A stretch of DNA of 64,000 nucleotides. Origin: Serratia nematodiphila DZ0503SBS1 (GTDB taxonomy: Bacteria; Pseudomonadota; Gammaproteobacteria; Enterobacterales; Enterobacteriaceae). Shown here piece by piece: positions 27,901 to 37,185 of the stretch. Where the stretch lies: contig NZ_JPUX01000001.1 of assembly GCF_000738675.1 (NCBI RefSeq), positions 3,038,001 through 3,102,000 of the forward strand, in the 5' to 3' direction. Numbering within the stretch: the first letter of the stretch is position 1; the number at the start of each line of letters is the position of its first letter. Made by a program: the position numbers and the translations under genes. Under the pieces are notes generated by a model. It made no database searches, was not told the DNA's origin, and worked only from the letters and a program-made list of their open reading frames with translations.

Positions 27901-28894
27901 ACAGCTTGATAGAGATGCCGGGGCCTTCATAGATGCCGCGGCCGTTGGAGGCTTTGCCGATGGCGTGGATCGCCTGCTGATAGGAAACCAGGTAGGCCTG
28001 GGCGTCGGCTTCAGTCAGGGCGGCTTCGCCCAGCATATCGTAGGAATAGCGGAAGCCTTTTTCTTCCAGCTTGCGCGCGTTGGCCAGCGCTTCGGCGATG
28101 GTTTCGCCGGTCACGAACTGTTCGCCCATCAGGCGCATCGCCATGTCCACGCCTTTGCGGATCAGCGGTTCGCCGCTCTTGCTGATAATGCGGTTCAGCG
28201 ATCGGGACAGATTGGCTTCGTTATGCGTGGACACCAGCTTGCCGGTAAACAGCAGGCCCCAGGTCGCGGCGTTGACGAACAGCGACGGGCTGCGCCCCAG
28301 GTGCGAATGCCAGTTGCCGTTGCTGATCTTGTCGCGGATCAGGGCGTCGCGGGTCGGTTTGTCCGGAATGCGCAGCAGCGCTTCCGCCAGGCACATCAGC
28401 GCCACACCTTCCTGCGAGGAGAGGGAGAACTCTTGCAGCAGGCCTTGCACCATGCCGGCGCGGCCGTTTGCACTTTTTTGGTTACGCAGCTTCTCGGCGA
28501 TGCCGTAGGCCATTTTGTGAGTGGCCTGCGCAAGATCGGCGGGTAATCGCGCCTGTTCGAGCAACATCGGCACCGCTTCGGTCTCCGGGCGGCGATAGGC
28601 GGCGGTGATGGCGGCGCGGGTCACCGACTGCGGCAGAATTTGTTCGGCGAAATCGAGGAATGGCTGGTGTGACTCTTCCTGCGCTTGCGGCATAATGTCG
28701 TCCGCTTCAGGCTGGCCCGCTGCGGCCAGCGCTGGAATTTCAGGGATATCGGTACCGCTCTCGAGACGCTCGAGGTAATTAAAGATGGCCTGCTTGATGA
28801 GCCAGTGCGGCGTGCGATCGATGCGCTGCGCGGCGCTCTTGATCCGGTCGCGTGTTGCCTCGTCGAGTTTCACGCCCATTGTGGTAGTGCCCAT
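24923..28894 (-). CDS. putA: Trifunctional proline utilisation protein PutA
   Basis: PutA oxidises proline to glutamate by a FAD proline dehydrogenase and an NAD pyrroline-5-carboxylate dehydrogenase, and represses the put genes when proline is absent. The 1323-residue protein has an N-terminal ribbon-helix-helix (TTTMGVKLDEATRDRIKSAA), the dehydrogenase barrel (about 260-560), the aldehyde dehydrogenase domain (about 650-1120) with catalytic Cys in AGQRCSALRIL and Glu in AETGG, and a C-terminal lid domain. AGGAG precedes the ATG. It is divergent from putP. Confidence 0.98.
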   Translation of the reverse strand: MGTTTMGVKLDEATRDRIKSAAQRIDRTPHWLIKQAIFNYLERLESGTDIPEIPALAAAGQPEADDIMPQAQEESHQPFLDFAEQILPQSVTRAAITAAYRRPETEAVPMLLEQARLPADLAQATHKMAYGIAEKLRNQKSANGRAGMVQGLLQEFSLSSQEGVALMCLAEALLRIPDKPTRDALIRDKISNGNWHSHLGRSPSLFVNAATWGLLFTGKLVSTHNEANLSRSLNRIISKSGEPLIRKGVDMAMRLMGEQFVTGETIAEALANARKLEEKGFRYSYDMLGEAALTEADAQAYLVSYQQAIHAIGKASNGRGIYEGPGISIKLSALHPRYSRAQYERVMEELYPRLLSLTLQARQYDIGINIDAEEADRLEISLDLLEKLCFEPQLAGWNGIGFVIQAYQKRCPFAIDAVIDMAQRSRRRLMIRLVKGAYWDSEIKRAQMDGLEGYPVYTRKVYTDVSYLACARKLLSVPNLIYPQFATHNAHTLSAIYHLAGNNYYPGQYEFQCLHGMGEPLYEQVVGKVADGKLNRPCRIYAPVGTHETLLAYLVRRLLENGANTSFVNRIADATLPLDELVADPVSAVEALAASEGQIGLPHPRIPLPRELYGEKRVNSSGLDLSNEQRLASLSSALLTSASHPWRAEPIIDAELDQGVEQPVINPAEPGDVVGYVREATEGEVSRALDAAAAAGPIWFATPPTERAAILERAAELMESQLQSLLGILVREAGKTFNNAIAEVREAVDFLHYYAGQVRDDFANDSHRPLGPVVCISPWNFPLAIFTGQIAAALAAGNSVLAKPAEQTPLVAAQAVRILLEAGIPQGVLQLLPGQGETVGSTLVNDARVRGVMFTGSTDVAGILQRSIAGRLDPQGRPTPLIAETGGLNAMIVDSSALTEQVVTDVVASAFDSAGQRCSALRILCIQEDVAEHTLQMLRGAMAECRMGNPERLSTDVGPVIDAEAKTGIERHIQAMRAKGRKVYQAAKGSAQDEKEWARGTFIKPTLIELDSFDELQKEIFGPVLHVVRFQRNNLDALVDQINAAGYGLTLGIHTRIDETIARVTERAKVGNLYVNRNMVGAVVGVQPFGGEGLSGTGPKAGGPLYLYRLLANRPDDALQRTLHRQDEERPMEATARPQLLGALQSLEKWAVTSQHGELAALAQRYAELGQGGTVRPLPGPTGERNTYALLPRERVLCLADNEADALIQLAAVLAVGSCALWPEAELQRNLFRRLPNDVQARIAFSKDWQQDKVEFDAAIYHGDADQLRTLCEQIAQRGGAIVSVQGFAHGETNILLERLLIERSLSVNTAAAGGNASLMTIG

Positions 28895-28916
28895 GCCTGT
28901 CCAACTCCTGTGTTTA

Positions 28917-28974
28917 GAACCTATCCCATCAGGCTAGACAAACAGCAGGCCGGAAAGCCTGTTGGGATAGGTTC
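28917..28974. repeat. 19-base inverted repeat in the putA leader
   Basis: GAACCTATCCCATCAGGCT (28917-28935) and its inverted copy at 28956-28974 match at 18 of 19 positions around a 20-base loop. It begins 22 bases upstream of the putA ATG, so it is likely transcribed. There is no T-run. It may be a mobile intergenic repeat or a leader hairpin. Confidence 0.75.
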
Positions 28975-29014
28975 GTGAGATGTGTGGGTTAAGAATGCAG
29001 ACAATATCCTGCAT

Positions 29015-29213
29015 GTTGCAACTTTGTGCAACCTTGTTAAATCAGGCTGATGAGCGAAGTGTGAGTTTCATCGATTTTTTAACACGGGCAGTTGGCATGA
29101 ATGTTGCGTTATTGAGCGAATGCGGCGGGGTTTATTACGTCGCAGGCGCTTTACCCTGCGCTATATAAGGGTAACCGCAAGGTGCAACTCATTTTACTTG
29201 TCGTGAGTGCAAC
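29015..29213. promoter_or_regulatory. PutA operator half-sites (GTTGCA)
   Basis: GTTGCAAC at 29015-29022 gives two overlapping half-sites; further TGCAAC copies lie at 29027-29032, 29183-29188 and 29208-29213. GTTGCA is the known PutA ribbon-helix-helix recognition core, and several copies between putA and putP are expected for repression of both genes. Confidence 0.75.
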
Positions 29214-29464
29214 CTTTGAGCCCGGTAAATGTGACGTAGGGTAAACTTTGTGTAACTTTGTTGTTAAATATCTTGTTGGTTGATGAAAGGCTCATCTAGG
29301 ATAACCGACGGTCAACAATTACGGGCAGAAACTATTTTACCTGCACTCGCTCGCAGGCTGCGCCACGTTCCGGCGCGGCGGCCAGTGAAATGCATTGCGC
29401 GTGGGTTTACCGGCGCCGGCTTGGCCGGAGCGAAACGCGAATAATAATGAAAGTGGAGAATTAA

Positions 29465-30949
29465 ATGACAATGAGCACACCTATGCTGGTGACCTTCCTG
29501 GTGTACATTTTCGGGATGGTGCTGATCGGCCTGCTTGCCTACCGGGCAACCAATAACTTTGATGACTATATTCTCGGCGGCCGCAGTCTGGGCAGCGTGG
29601 TGACCGCGCTGTCCGCCGGCGCTTCCGACATGAGCGGCTGGTTGCTGATGGGCCTGCCGGGCGCCATCTTCCTCTCCGGCATCTCTGAAAGCTGGATCGC
29701 CATCGGCCTGACCATCGGCGCTTACCTGAACTGGAAGCTGGTGGCAGGAAGGCTGCGCGTGCATACCGAAGCCAACAATAACGCCCTGACGCTGCCGGAC
29801 TATTTCACCAGCCGTTTTGAAGACAACAGCAAGCTGCTGCGGGTGATCTCGGCCATCGTCATTCTGGTGTTCTTCACCATTTACTGCGCCTCCGGCATCG
29901 TGGCCGGCGCGCGCCTGTTCGAAAGCACCTTCGGCATGAGCTACGAAACCGCCCTGTGGGCCGGCGCTGCGGCGACCATCCTGTATACCTTTATCGGCGG
30001 TTTCCTGGCGGTGAGCTGGACCGACACCGTACAGGCCAGCCTGATGATTTTCGCGCTGATCCTGACGCCGGTGATCGTGATCTTCGCCGTCGGCGGCATC
30101 GATACCTCGATGCTGGTGATCCAGGCGAAGAATCCGGCCAACCTCGACATGCTGAAGGGGCTGAACTTCGTCGCCATCCTGTCGCTGCTGGGTTGGGGCC
30201 TGGGCTATTTTGGCCAGCCGCACATCCTGGCGCGTTTCATGGCGGCGGATTCTCACCGCACCATCCGCAGTGCGCGCCGCATCAGCATGACCTGGATGAT
30301 CCTGTGCCTGGCCGGGACCATCGCCGTCGGTTTCTTCGGTATCGCTTACTTCGCTAATAACCCGGATCAGGCCGGTAACGTGTCGCAGAACGGCGAACGC
30401 GTGTTCATCGAACTGGCGATGTTGCTGTTCAACCCATGGGTGGCGGGCGTGCTGCTGTCGGCGATTCTGGCGGCGGTCATGAGCACCCTGAGCTGCCAAC
30501 TGCTGGTATGCTCCAGCGCGATCACCGAAGACCTGTACAAGGCGTTCCTGCGCAAGGGCGCCAGCCAGCGTGAGCTGGTGTGGGTCGGCCGCGTGATGGT
30601 GCTGGTAGTGGCGTTGATCGCCATCGCCTTGGCGGCCAACCCGGAGAACCGCGTGCTGGGCCTGGTGAGTTATGCCTGGGCCGGTTTCGGTGCCGCCTTC
30701 GGCCCGGTTGTGCTGATTTCGGTAATGTGGTCGCGCATGACCCGCAACGGCGCGCTGGCCGGCATGCTGGTCGGTGCGGTGACGGTGATCGTTTGGAAAC
30801 AGTACGAATGGCTGGGCCTGTACGAAATCATCCCTGGCTTCATCCTGGGTTGCCTGGCCATCGTGGTGGTGAGCCTGATGGGCCGCCAGCCATCCTCAAC
30901 CATGACCGAACGTTTCGATCAGGCGGAAGCCGAATACAAAACGGTATAA
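29465..30949 (+). CDS. putP: Sodium/proline symporter PutP
   Basis: PutP imports proline with sodium across the inner membrane. The 494-residue protein has 13 hydrophobic segments and is close to E. coli throughout (NFDDYILGGRSLGS, LSAGASDMSGWLLMGLPGA with sodium-site residues). An ATG two codons later is also possible. A ribosome site GTGGAG precedes the start. It is controlled from the shared putA-putP region. Confidence 0.97.
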   Translation: MTMSTPMLVTFLVYIFGMVLIGLLAYRATNNFDDYILGGRSLGSVVTALSAGASDMSGWLLMGLPGAIFLSGISESWIAIGLTIGAYLNWKLVAGRLRVHTEANNNALTLPDYFTSRFEDNSKLLRVISAIVILVFFTIYCASGIVAGARLFESTFGMSYETALWAGAAATILYTFIGGFLAVSWTDTVQASLMIFALILTPVIVIFAVGGIDTSMLVIQAKNPANLDMLKGLNFVAILSLLGWGLGYFGQPHILARFMAADSHRTIRSARRISMTWMILCLAGTIAVGFFGIAYFANNPDQAGNVSQNGERVFIELAMLLFNPWVAGVLLSAILAAVMSTLSCQLLVCSSAITEDLYKAFLRKGASQRELVWVGRVMVLVVALIAIALAANPENRVLGLVSYAWAGFGAAFGPVVLISVMWSRMTRNGALAGMLVGAVTVIVWKQYEWLGLYEIIPGFILGCLAIVVVSLMGRQPSSTMTERFDQAEAEYKTV

Positions 30950-30972
30950 CGCCGTTTGATGTCAGTCGGCAA

Positions 30973-30998
30973 GGGGCGCGCAGAGCGCCCCTTCTTTT
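30973..30998 (+). terminator. Terminator of putP
   Basis: GGGGCGC, loop GCAGA and GCGCCCC are followed by TTCTTTTT, 24 bases after the putP stop. Confidence 0.88.
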
Positions 30999-31084
30999 TG
31001 CCTGTTTGCCCGTCATTCGGCTGTAACACCTGGCGACATTTGATTAGAAAAAATCACGCTTGTGCCTCTTGTATTTCTTTTTGC

Positions 31085-31103
31085 CAGAATGATAATCACT
31101 CTC
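31085..31103. promoter_or_regulatory. Fur box upstream of efeU
   Basis: CAGAATGATAATCACTCTC matches the 19-base Fur consensus at 15 positions, with an uninterrupted ATGATAATCA core. It lies about 90 bases upstream of efeU, so iron repression of efeUOB is expected. Confidence 0.8.
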
Positions 31104-31192
31104 GTTGTATTTTACGTTTCTTTACATACTCGCCGCGGCTCATTTCGAGCCGGTTTTCTCTGCCGCCGCGGTCTTTTCAGGGGTGATTAGTT

Positions 31193-32038
31193 ATGTTCGT
31201 TCCCTTTCTTATCATGTTCCGTGAGGGGCTGGAGGCCGCGCTGATCGTCAGCCTGATCGCCAGCTACCTGAAGCGCACGCAGCGCAGCCAATGGCTGGGC
31301 GCGGTGTGGATCGGCGTGATTGTCGCCGCGGCGCTGTGTCTGGCGCTCGGCATCTTCATCAATGAGACCACCGGCGAGTTCCCGCAGAAACAGCAAGAGC
31401 TGTTCGAAGGCATCGTGGCGGCGGTGGCGGTGCTGATCCTCACCTATATGGTGTTCTGGATGCGTAAGGTGTCCAAATCGGTCAAGGTGCATCTGGAAGG
31501 GGCTATCGATCAGGCGCTCAGCGCCGGTAAAGGGCAGGGGTGGGCGCTGGTGGCGATGGTGTTCTTCGCCGTGGCGCGCGAAGGGCTGGAGTCGGTGTTC
31601 TTCCTGCTGGCGGCGTTCCAGCAAGACGTGGGCGCCGCGGCGCCGATCGGCGCGGTGCTCGGCCTGGTGGCCGCCATCGTGCTGGGCATGATGATTTACT
31701 GGGGCGGGGTGAAGCTGCACCTGGCCAAATTCTTCAAATGGACCAGCCTGTTCATTCTGTTCGTCGCCGCCGGCCTGGCCGCCGGGGCGATCCGCGCCTT
31801 CCACGAAGCCGGTCTGTGGAACCACTTCCAGGACATCGCCTTCGATTTCAGCAACACCCTGTCGACCCATTCGCTGTTCGGCACCCTGCTGGAGGGCATT
31901 CTCGGTTACCAGGAAGCGCCGACGGTCAGCGAAGTGGCGGTCTACTTCCTGTATCTGATCCCGGCGCTGATTTTCTTTTTCCTGCCGCAGCGCGCGGAGC
32001 CGGCAGCGGCCCCGGCGCAACGTAAAATCAATCATTAA
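31193..32038 (+). CDS. efeU: Ferrous iron permease EfeU
   Basis: EfeU is the Ftr1-type inner-membrane iron permease. The 281-residue protein has seven hydrophobic segments and both REGLE iron-channel motifs (REGLEAALI near the start and REGLESVFF near residue 125). The frame is intact, unlike the frameshifted copy in E. coli K-12. It works with EfeO and EfeB. Confidence 0.96.
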   Translation: MFVPFLIMFREGLEAALIVSLIASYLKRTQRSQWLGAVWIGVIVAAALCLALGIFINETTGEFPQKQQELFEGIVAAVAVLILTYMVFWMRKVSKSVKVHLEGAIDQALSAGKGQGWALVAMVFFAVAREGLESVFFLLAAFQQDVGAAAPIGAVLGLVAAIVLGMMIYWGGVKLHLAKFFKWTSLFILFVAAGLAAGAIRAFHEAGLWNHFQDIAFDFSNTLSTHSLFGTLLEGILGYQEAPTVSEVAVYFLYLIPALIFFFLPQRAEPAAAPAQRKINH

Positions 32039-32058
32039 TGTTTAATAGGGAATCTCGT

Positions 32059-33195
32059 ATGTCTACTCCGTTATTTCGCCGCAAGGCGTTGCACGCAGCA
32101 TTACTGGCTATCCCGGCGTTTGCGCTGAGCATCGACGCCTTGGCGGCGGACGTGCCGCAGGTCAAGGTTACGGTTAACGACAAGCAGTGCGAACCGATGC
32201 AACTGACGGTCCCGGCCGGCAAGACGCAGTTTGTGGTGCACAACACCAGCCAGAAAAACGTCGAATGGGAAATCCTGAAAGGGGTGATGGTGGTGGAAGA
32301 GCGCGAGAACATCGCCCCGGGCTTTACCCAGAAAATGACCGCCACGCTGGAAGCGGGCGAATATGACATGACCTGCGGGCTGCTGAGCAATCCGAAAGGC
32401 AAACTGACTGTCACCGCAGCGGCCAACGGCGCCACCGACGGCAAGCCGAACGCGCTGGACCTGGTCGGCCCGATCGCCGAATACAAGGTTTACGTCACCA
32501 AAGAAGTCGATGGGTTGGTGAAACAGACCAAGCTGTTTACCGACGCGGTGAAGGCCGGCAACGTGGAGCAGGCGCGCAAGCTGTATGCGCCGACCCGCCA
32601 GCACTATGAGCGCATTGAGCCGATCGCCGAGCTGTTCTCCGATCTGGACGGCAGCATCGACGCCCGTGAAGACGACTACGAGAAGAAAGCGGCGGACCCG
32701 AACTTCACCGGCTTCCACCGTCTGGAGAAGGCGCTGTTTGCCGACAACTCCACCAAAGACATGGGCCAATATGCCGATCGTCTGTATCACGACACCGTTG
32801 AGCTGCAAAAACGCGTGAGTGAACTGACCTTCCCGCCGAGCAAGGTGGTGGGCGGCGCAGCCGGACTGATCGAAGAGGTGGCGGCCAGCAAGATCAGCGG
32901 TGAAGAAGACCGTTACAGCCGCACCGATTTGTGGGACTTCCAGGCCAACGTCGACGGCGCGCAAAAGATAGTCAATCTGCTGCGCCCGCTGCTGGTTAAG
33001 GCCAATAAGCCGCTGCTGGACAAAATCGACGCCAACTTCAAAACCGTGGACACCATTTTGGCGAAGTACCAAACCAAAGAGGGTTATGAGTCCTATGAGA
33101 AGCTGACCGATGCCGATCGCAATGCGTTGAAAGGGCCGATCACCACGCTGGCGGAAGATCTTTCCCAGCTGCGCGGCGTATTGGGTCTGGACTGA
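32059..33195 (+). CDS. efeO: Iron uptake system periplasmic protein EfeO
   Basis: EfeO is the periplasmic partner that delivers iron to EfeU. The start at 32059 (378 residues) has AGGGA nine bases upstream and gives a clean signal peptide ending ALAAD; the frame is open to 32038. It has an N-terminal cupredoxin domain (about 30-120) and a C-terminal imelysin (M75) domain with the HxxE-type motif FHRLEKALF. Confidence 0.96.
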   Translation: MSTPLFRRKALHAALLAIPAFALSIDALAADVPQVKVTVNDKQCEPMQLTVPAGKTQFVVHNTSQKNVEWEILKGVMVVEERENIAPGFTQKMTATLEAGEYDMTCGLLSNPKGKLTVTAAANGATDGKPNALDLVGPIAEYKVYVTKEVDGLVKQTKLFTDAVKAGNVEQARKLYAPTRQHYERIEPIAELFSDLDGSIDAREDDYEKKAADPNFTGFHRLEKALFADNSTKDMGQYADRLYHDTVELQKRVSELTFPPSKVVGGAAGLIEEVAASKISGEEDRYSRTDLWDFQANVDGAQKIVNLLRPLLVKANKPLLDKIDANFKTVDTILAKYQTKEGYESYEKLTDADRNALKGPITTLAEDLSQLRGVLGLD

Positions 33196-33206
33196 GGCAT
33201 ACGGTT

Positions 33207-34505
33207 ATGAGCAACAAGGCAGGCCCGAATAACGGGCCGCATCCGCAATCGCAGGGGGCGGCATCGCCTTCGCGCCGCCGTTTGCTGCAAGGGCTGGGGC
33301 TGGGCGCGCTGGCGCTGGGCGGCAGCCGCCTGGCGCAGGCGGCGGGTAACGCGGCGGAGCCGTTGGCGACGCCGCAGGATGAGCGCTGGCAAAAACAGCC
33401 GTTTTATGGCCGCCATCAGGCCGGCGTGCTGACGCCGCAACAGGCGGCGATGATGCTGGTGGCGTTCGATGTGCTGGCGACCAGCAAAGCGGATCTGGAG
33501 CGCCTGTTCCGGCTGCTGACCGAGCGCATCGCCTTCCTGACTCACGGCGGCAAGGCGCCGGAGGTGGACGCCAAGCTGCCGCCGCTCGATTCCGGCATCA
33601 TGGGGCCGGAGATTTACCCGGACAACCTGACCATCACCGTCTCGGTCGGCGCATCGCTGTTCGATGAACGCTTTGGTCTGCAGGCGCAAAAACCGCTGCG
33701 GTTGCAGAAAATGACCCGCTTCCCCAACGATGCGTTGGACGCCGCGCTTTGCCACGGCGACCTGCTGCTGCAGATCTGCGCCAACACCAACGAAACGGTG
33801 ATTCACGCGCTGCGCGACATCATTAAGCATTCGCCGGATCTGCTCAGCGTGCGCTGGAAGCGGGAGGGGTTCATCTCCGCGCACGCGGCGCGCAGCAAAG
33901 GCAAAGAGACGCCGATCAACCTGTTGGGTTTCAAAGACGGCACTGCGAACCCGAAAACCGACGACAAACCGCTGATGGATAAGGTGGTGTGGGTCGGCGA
34001 CAACGTCGGTGAGCCGGCGTGGACGGCGGGCGGCAGCTATCAGGCGGCGCGCATTATTCGTTTTCGCGTCGAGTTTTGGGATCGCACGCCGCTGCAGGAG
34101 CAGGAAACCATCTTCGGCCGCGAGAAGCACAGCGGGGCGCCGCTGGGCATGAAGCGTGAACATGACGAGCCGGACTACGCGAACGATCCCGACGGCAAGG
34201 TGATCCCGATGGATGCGCACATCCGGCTGGCTAATCCTCGCACGCCGGAAAGCCAAAGCAACCTGATGCTGCGGCGCGGCTACAGCTATTCCCTTGGCGT
34301 CTCCAATGCCGGCCAGCTGGAAATGGGGCTGCTGTTCGTCTGCTATCAGGCCGATCTGGAGAAAGGCTTCCTGACGGTGCAAAAAAGGCTGAACGGCGAA
34401 GCGCTGGAGGAATACATCAAGCCGATTGGCGGCGGGTATTTCTTCGTATTGCCGGGCGTGAAAGAGGGCGGCGATTATCTGGCCAGCGGCCTGCTCAAGG
34501 CCTGA
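33207..34505 (+). CDS. efeB: Deferrochelatase/peroxidase EfeB (DyP type)
   Basis: EfeB is a periplasmic haem DyP-type peroxidase exported folded by Tat; it supports iron uptake with EfeU and EfeO. The 432-residue precursor has the twin-arginine signal [14 protein letters not shown], the catalytic GFKDG motif ([12 protein letters not shown]), and a proximal haem histidine region in the second ferredoxin-like half. It follows efeO by 11 bases. Confidence 0.96.
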   Translation: MSNKAGPNNGPHPQSQGAASPSRRRLLQGLGLGALALGGSRLAQAAGNAAEPLATPQDERWQKQPFYGRHQAGVLTPQQAAMMLVAFDVLATSKADLERLFRLLTERIAFLTHGGKAPEVDAKLPPLDSGIMGPEIYPDNLTITVSVGASLFDERFGLQAQKPLRLQKMTRFPNDALDAALCHGDLLLQICANTNETVIHALRDIIKHSPDLLSVRWKREGFISAHAARSKGKETPINLLGFKDGTANPKTDDKPLMDKVVWVGDNVGEPAWTAGGSYQAARIIRFRVEFWDRTPLQEQETIFGREKHSGAPLGMKREHDEPDYANDPDGKVIPMDAHIRLANPRTPESQSNLMLRRGYSYSLGVSNAGQLEMGLLFVCYQADLEKGFLTVQKRLNGEALEEYIKPIGGGYFFVLPGVKEGGDYLASGLLKA

Positions 34506-34516
34506 AGGCGGAATGA

Positions 34517-34542
34517 CGAGGCGGGATCTTCCGCCTCGTTTT
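34517..34542 (+). terminator. Terminator of efeUOB
   Basis: CGAGGCGG, loop GATCTT and CCGCCTCG are followed by TTTT, 11 bases after the efeB stop. Confidence 0.85.
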
Positions 34543-35223
34543 ACGTTTGTCTTACCCGCTGCAGGAGGGCAGTTAACGATGAAACGCAATTCAATGCTTT
34601 GCCAGCAGATAAAAAAACACCCATCTCTGCTGCTTTTGATTGCGCAAAATTTAATCGGGAAACCAAAGTGTCATTCGCAGATTTTAATTGTAATTCATTG
34701 ATATTTATTGATTATAATTTTCTATGGAATGATGTCTTGGGCGTGATATAGTGTTTTTGCGTTAACTGAAAACAAAAGACATTAAATTTTTTTACATTTT
34801 AGTAACGCTGTGGGATTGAATGTCATTATACTGTAATCATCTGGCGGTAGTTTTCACACGGTGCACAGCTTGAAGCTGTAAATATCACTGCGGGGATCGC
34901 TAATGGTAAAGTCCTTGGTTGGGCTGGAAAGAAAAAATAACACATCTCCCCTGATTTCTCGTTGTAACGAGGGTTCTCTCTCCGACTCTCTTTTACCGGC
35001 AACTCCGCACCCTTATCGCTACCGAATCTCATCACTTTTTACTCCACGTTTATTGATGCAGTCCGCGTTGTCCCGTGAAGACACGGCGCTTAAGCGTTGC
35101 CGTCGATTCACCTTGTCCCTTGGCTCTTATTGGCTCGGAGGAGGCCAAAACCTAATACGTGTGTGAAACATAATCGCGCGGCCTGGCCGTTGCGGTAGGT
35201 GAAACAAACTGTAAGGTGCCACT
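34543..35223 (+). promoter_or_regulatory. Long phoH promoter and leader region
   Basis: This stretch is AT-rich up to about 34820, then holds a Pho box and a leader of nearly 390 bases. A candidate 87-codon ORF (34903-35166) with GGGGA upstream is in frame with phoH but ends in TGA 19 codons before its start. Some E. coli annotations give PhoH a longer N-terminus, so the ORF could be a relic or a leader. I see no other gene here. Confidence 0.5.
34820..34837. promoter_or_regulatory. Pho box upstream of phoH
   Basis: ATGTCATTATACTGTAAT resembles the 18-base PhoB box (two TGTCA-type repeats 11 bases apart), matching at about 12 positions. PhoB activation of phoH under phosphate starvation is known in E. 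coli. Confidence 0.65.
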
Positions 35224-36012
35224 ATGGGTAGACAGAAAGCAGTGATCAAAGCACGTCGTGAAGCGAAACGCGTTATTCGTCGTGACGCTCGTAGTCATCG
35301 CCAGCTGGAAGAAGAGTCTGTGACCTCGCTGGTGCAAATGGGGGGAGTCGAGTCTATCGGCATGGCGCGAGACAAGCGCGATAGCTCACCCATCGAGGCT
35401 AGAACCGAAGCTCAGGGTCATTACTTATCAGCCATAGAGAATAAGCAGCTGATCTTCGCCACCGGCGAAGCCGGCTGTGGCAAAACATTTATCAGCGCCG
35501 CCAAGGCGGCGGAGGCGCTGATTCATAAAGAGGTGGATCGGATTATCGTTACCCGTCCTGTTTTGCAGGCGGATGAGGACCTCGGTTTCTTACCGGGGGA
35601 TATCGCCGAGAAATTCGCGCCTTATTTCCGCCCGGTGTATGACATTCTGGTGCGCCGTTTAGGATCTTCCTTTATGCAGTACTGCCTGCGCCCGGAAATC
35701 GGCAAGGTAGAGATTGCGCCGTTCGCTTATATGCGCGGGCGCACCTTCGAAAATGCGGTCGTTATCCTGGATGAAGCCCAGAACGTGACCGCCAGCCAGA
35801 TGAAAATGTTCCTGACCCGCCTGGGGGAAAACGTGACGGTTATCGTTAACGGCGACGTGACCCAGTGCGACTTGCCGCGCGGCGTGAAATCCGGTCTCAG
35901 CGATGCCCTGGAGCGCTTCGAAGAGGACGAGATGATCGGCGTTATCCGCTTTGAAAAACAGGACTGCGTACGCTCCGCTTTGTGCCAGCGCACGCTCAAC
36001 GCTTACAGTTAA
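35224..36012 (+). CDS. phoH: PhoH family ATPase
   Basis: PhoH is a cytoplasmic P-loop NTPase induced by phosphate starvation; a role in RNA metabolism is suspected. The 262-residue product begins MGRQKAVIKARREAKRV and has Walker A GEAGCGKT (about residue 80), Walker B VVILDEAQNV, and a conserved C-terminus. Start choice follows the conserved N-terminus and the preceding GTAAGGTG site. It follows efeB as in E. coli. Confidence 0.96.
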   Translation: MGRQKAVIKARREAKRVIRRDARSHRQLEEESVTSLVQMGGVESIGMARDKRDSSPIEARTEAQGHYLSAIENKQLIFATGEAGCGKTFISAAKAAEALIHKEVDRIIVTRPVLQADEDLGFLPGDIAEKFAPYFRPVYDILVRRLGSSFMQYCLRPEIGKVEIAPFAYMRGRTFENAVVILDEAQNVTASQMKMFLTRLGENVTVIVNGDVTQCDLPRGVKSGLSDALERFEEDEMIGVIRFEKQDCVRSALCQRTLNAYS

Positions 36013-36026
36013 CCTACCCGCTACTG

Positions 36027-36052
36027 AAAAGGCCGCTTCGGCGGCCTTTTTT
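36027..36052 (+). terminator. Terminator of phoH
   Basis: AAAAGGCCGC, loop TTCG and GCGGCCTTTT continue into further T bases, 15 bases after the phoH stop. Confidence 0.95.
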
Positions 36053-36246
36053 ATCTCCGCAATTTCCCCTTTCGTTTAACCTTTGTGTAAATTATTGTGG
36101 TTTTTTGTATAGATTTTCCTTGAGTTAGCGTCAATGATTAATGAGTTCCAGATTGGCGCGCAATTTGCCTGCGGCGCCAAAAGGACATTATCTGGGGTGT
36201 GCGCCGCGCGGCGCATAGCGTGTGGGTTCTTTGATACGATTCAAAC

Positions 36247-37149
36247 ATGAAATACATCATTCTGCTTTTGCTTATTTTATGCGTCGTCTATGTGCATTAC
36301 CGCGGGCGGGTGCGCTACAACGTGTGGCGGCAGCTGTCTGACCATTCCACCTTTACCGCACCGTTGAACGTCTTCATGTATCTGTTTTCTCGTGTGCCGA
36401 CTACGCCGTACCTGAAGCCGGAGCAGTTCCCAGAGCTGGCGGTACTGCGGGAGAACTGGGAAACCATCCGCGACGAAGGACAGAAGCTGATGGAGATCCA
36501 GCAGATCAAGGCGTCCGATCAATTCAACGACGCCGGTTTCAACTCGTTCTTCAAGACCGGTTGGAAACGCTTTTATCTGAAATGGTATGAGGACAGCCAT
36601 CCCTCCGCCATGACCCTGTGCCCGCAGACCACGGAACTGCTGCGCAGCCTGCCTTCGGTCAAGGCGGCGATGTTCGCCGAACTGCCGGACGGCAGCCGTT
36701 TGCCGCGCCACCGCGACCCTTACGCCGGTTCGCTGCGTTATCACCTGGGGTTGATTACCCCCAACGATGACCGCTGCTTCATTGAGGTGGACGGTGAGCG
36801 CTACAGCTGGCGCGACGGTGAAGGGGTGATGTTCGATGAAACCTATCTGCACTACGCGGAAAACCAGAGCGGGGAGAATCGCCTGATCCTGTTCTGCGAT
36901 ATCGAACGGCCGATGCGCTACCGCTGGGCGCAGGCGGTGAATCACTGGCTGGGGCGCAACCTGATGAGCGCCGCCACCGCGCCGAACGAAGAGGGCGATC
37001 GCACCGGCGGCGTCAACAAGATGTTCAAATACATCTATGCGATACGCCGGGTGGGGAAACGGCTGAAGGCCTGGAACCGCACCGGCTATTACATCATCAA
37101 GTGGATTTTGTTCGGGGGGATCGCCGCGGCGATATTCTTCTCGGTATAA
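36247..37149 (+). CDS. lpxO: Lipid A hydroxylase LpxO
   Basis: LpxO is a membrane-bound Fe(II)/2-oxoglutarate dioxygenase that 2-hydroxylates a myristoyl chain of lipid A, affecting peptide resistance. The 300-residue protein has transmembrane helices at each end (about 3-20 and 282-298) and the aspartyl/asparaginyl hydroxylase core with HRDP (iron His and Asp), the second iron His in TYLHYAEN, and an Arg near LILFCDIERP for 2-oxoglutarate. E. coli K-12 lacks it; Salmonella and Klebsiella have it. Confidence 0.93.
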   Translation: MKYIILLLLILCVVYVHYRGRVRYNVWRQLSDHSTFTAPLNVFMYLFSRVPTTPYLKPEQFPELAVLRENWETIRDEGQKLMEIQQIKASDQFNDAGFNSFFKTGWKRFYLKWYEDSHPSAMTLCPQTTELLRSLPSVKAAMFAELPDGSRLPRHRDPYAGSLRYHLGLITPNDDRCFIEVDGERYSWRDGEGVMFDETYLHYAENQSGENRLILFCDIERPMRYRWAQAVNHWLGRNLMSAATAPNEEGDRTGGVNKMFKYIYAIRRVGKRLKAWNRTGYYIIKWILFGGIAAAIFFSV

Positions 37150-37156
37150 CGCAGGC

Positions 37157-37184
37157 AGGGGCGCACAGAGTGCGCCCCTTTTTG
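37157..37184 (+). terminator. Terminator of lpxO
   Basis: AGGGGCGCAC, loop AGA and GTGCGCCCCT run into a T-run between the converging lpxO and chaA genes. Confidence 0.9.
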
Positions 37185-37185
37185 A

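Larger units (their letters stand above)
28895..29464. promoter_or_regulatory. putA-putP divergent control region
   Basis: This 570-base region has no credible gene. It holds a 19-base inverted repeat next to putA (28917-28974) and a cluster of GTTGCA-type half-sites at 29015-29213. GC palindromes such as CCGGCGCCGG lie near the putP end. Its layout matches the PutA-repressed put intergenic region of enterobacteria. Confidence 0.75.

Noticed and set aside
28980..29168. 62-codon plus-strand ORF between putA and putP
   Set aside because: It overlaps the PutA operator cluster, has no ribosome site, and its translation looks random.
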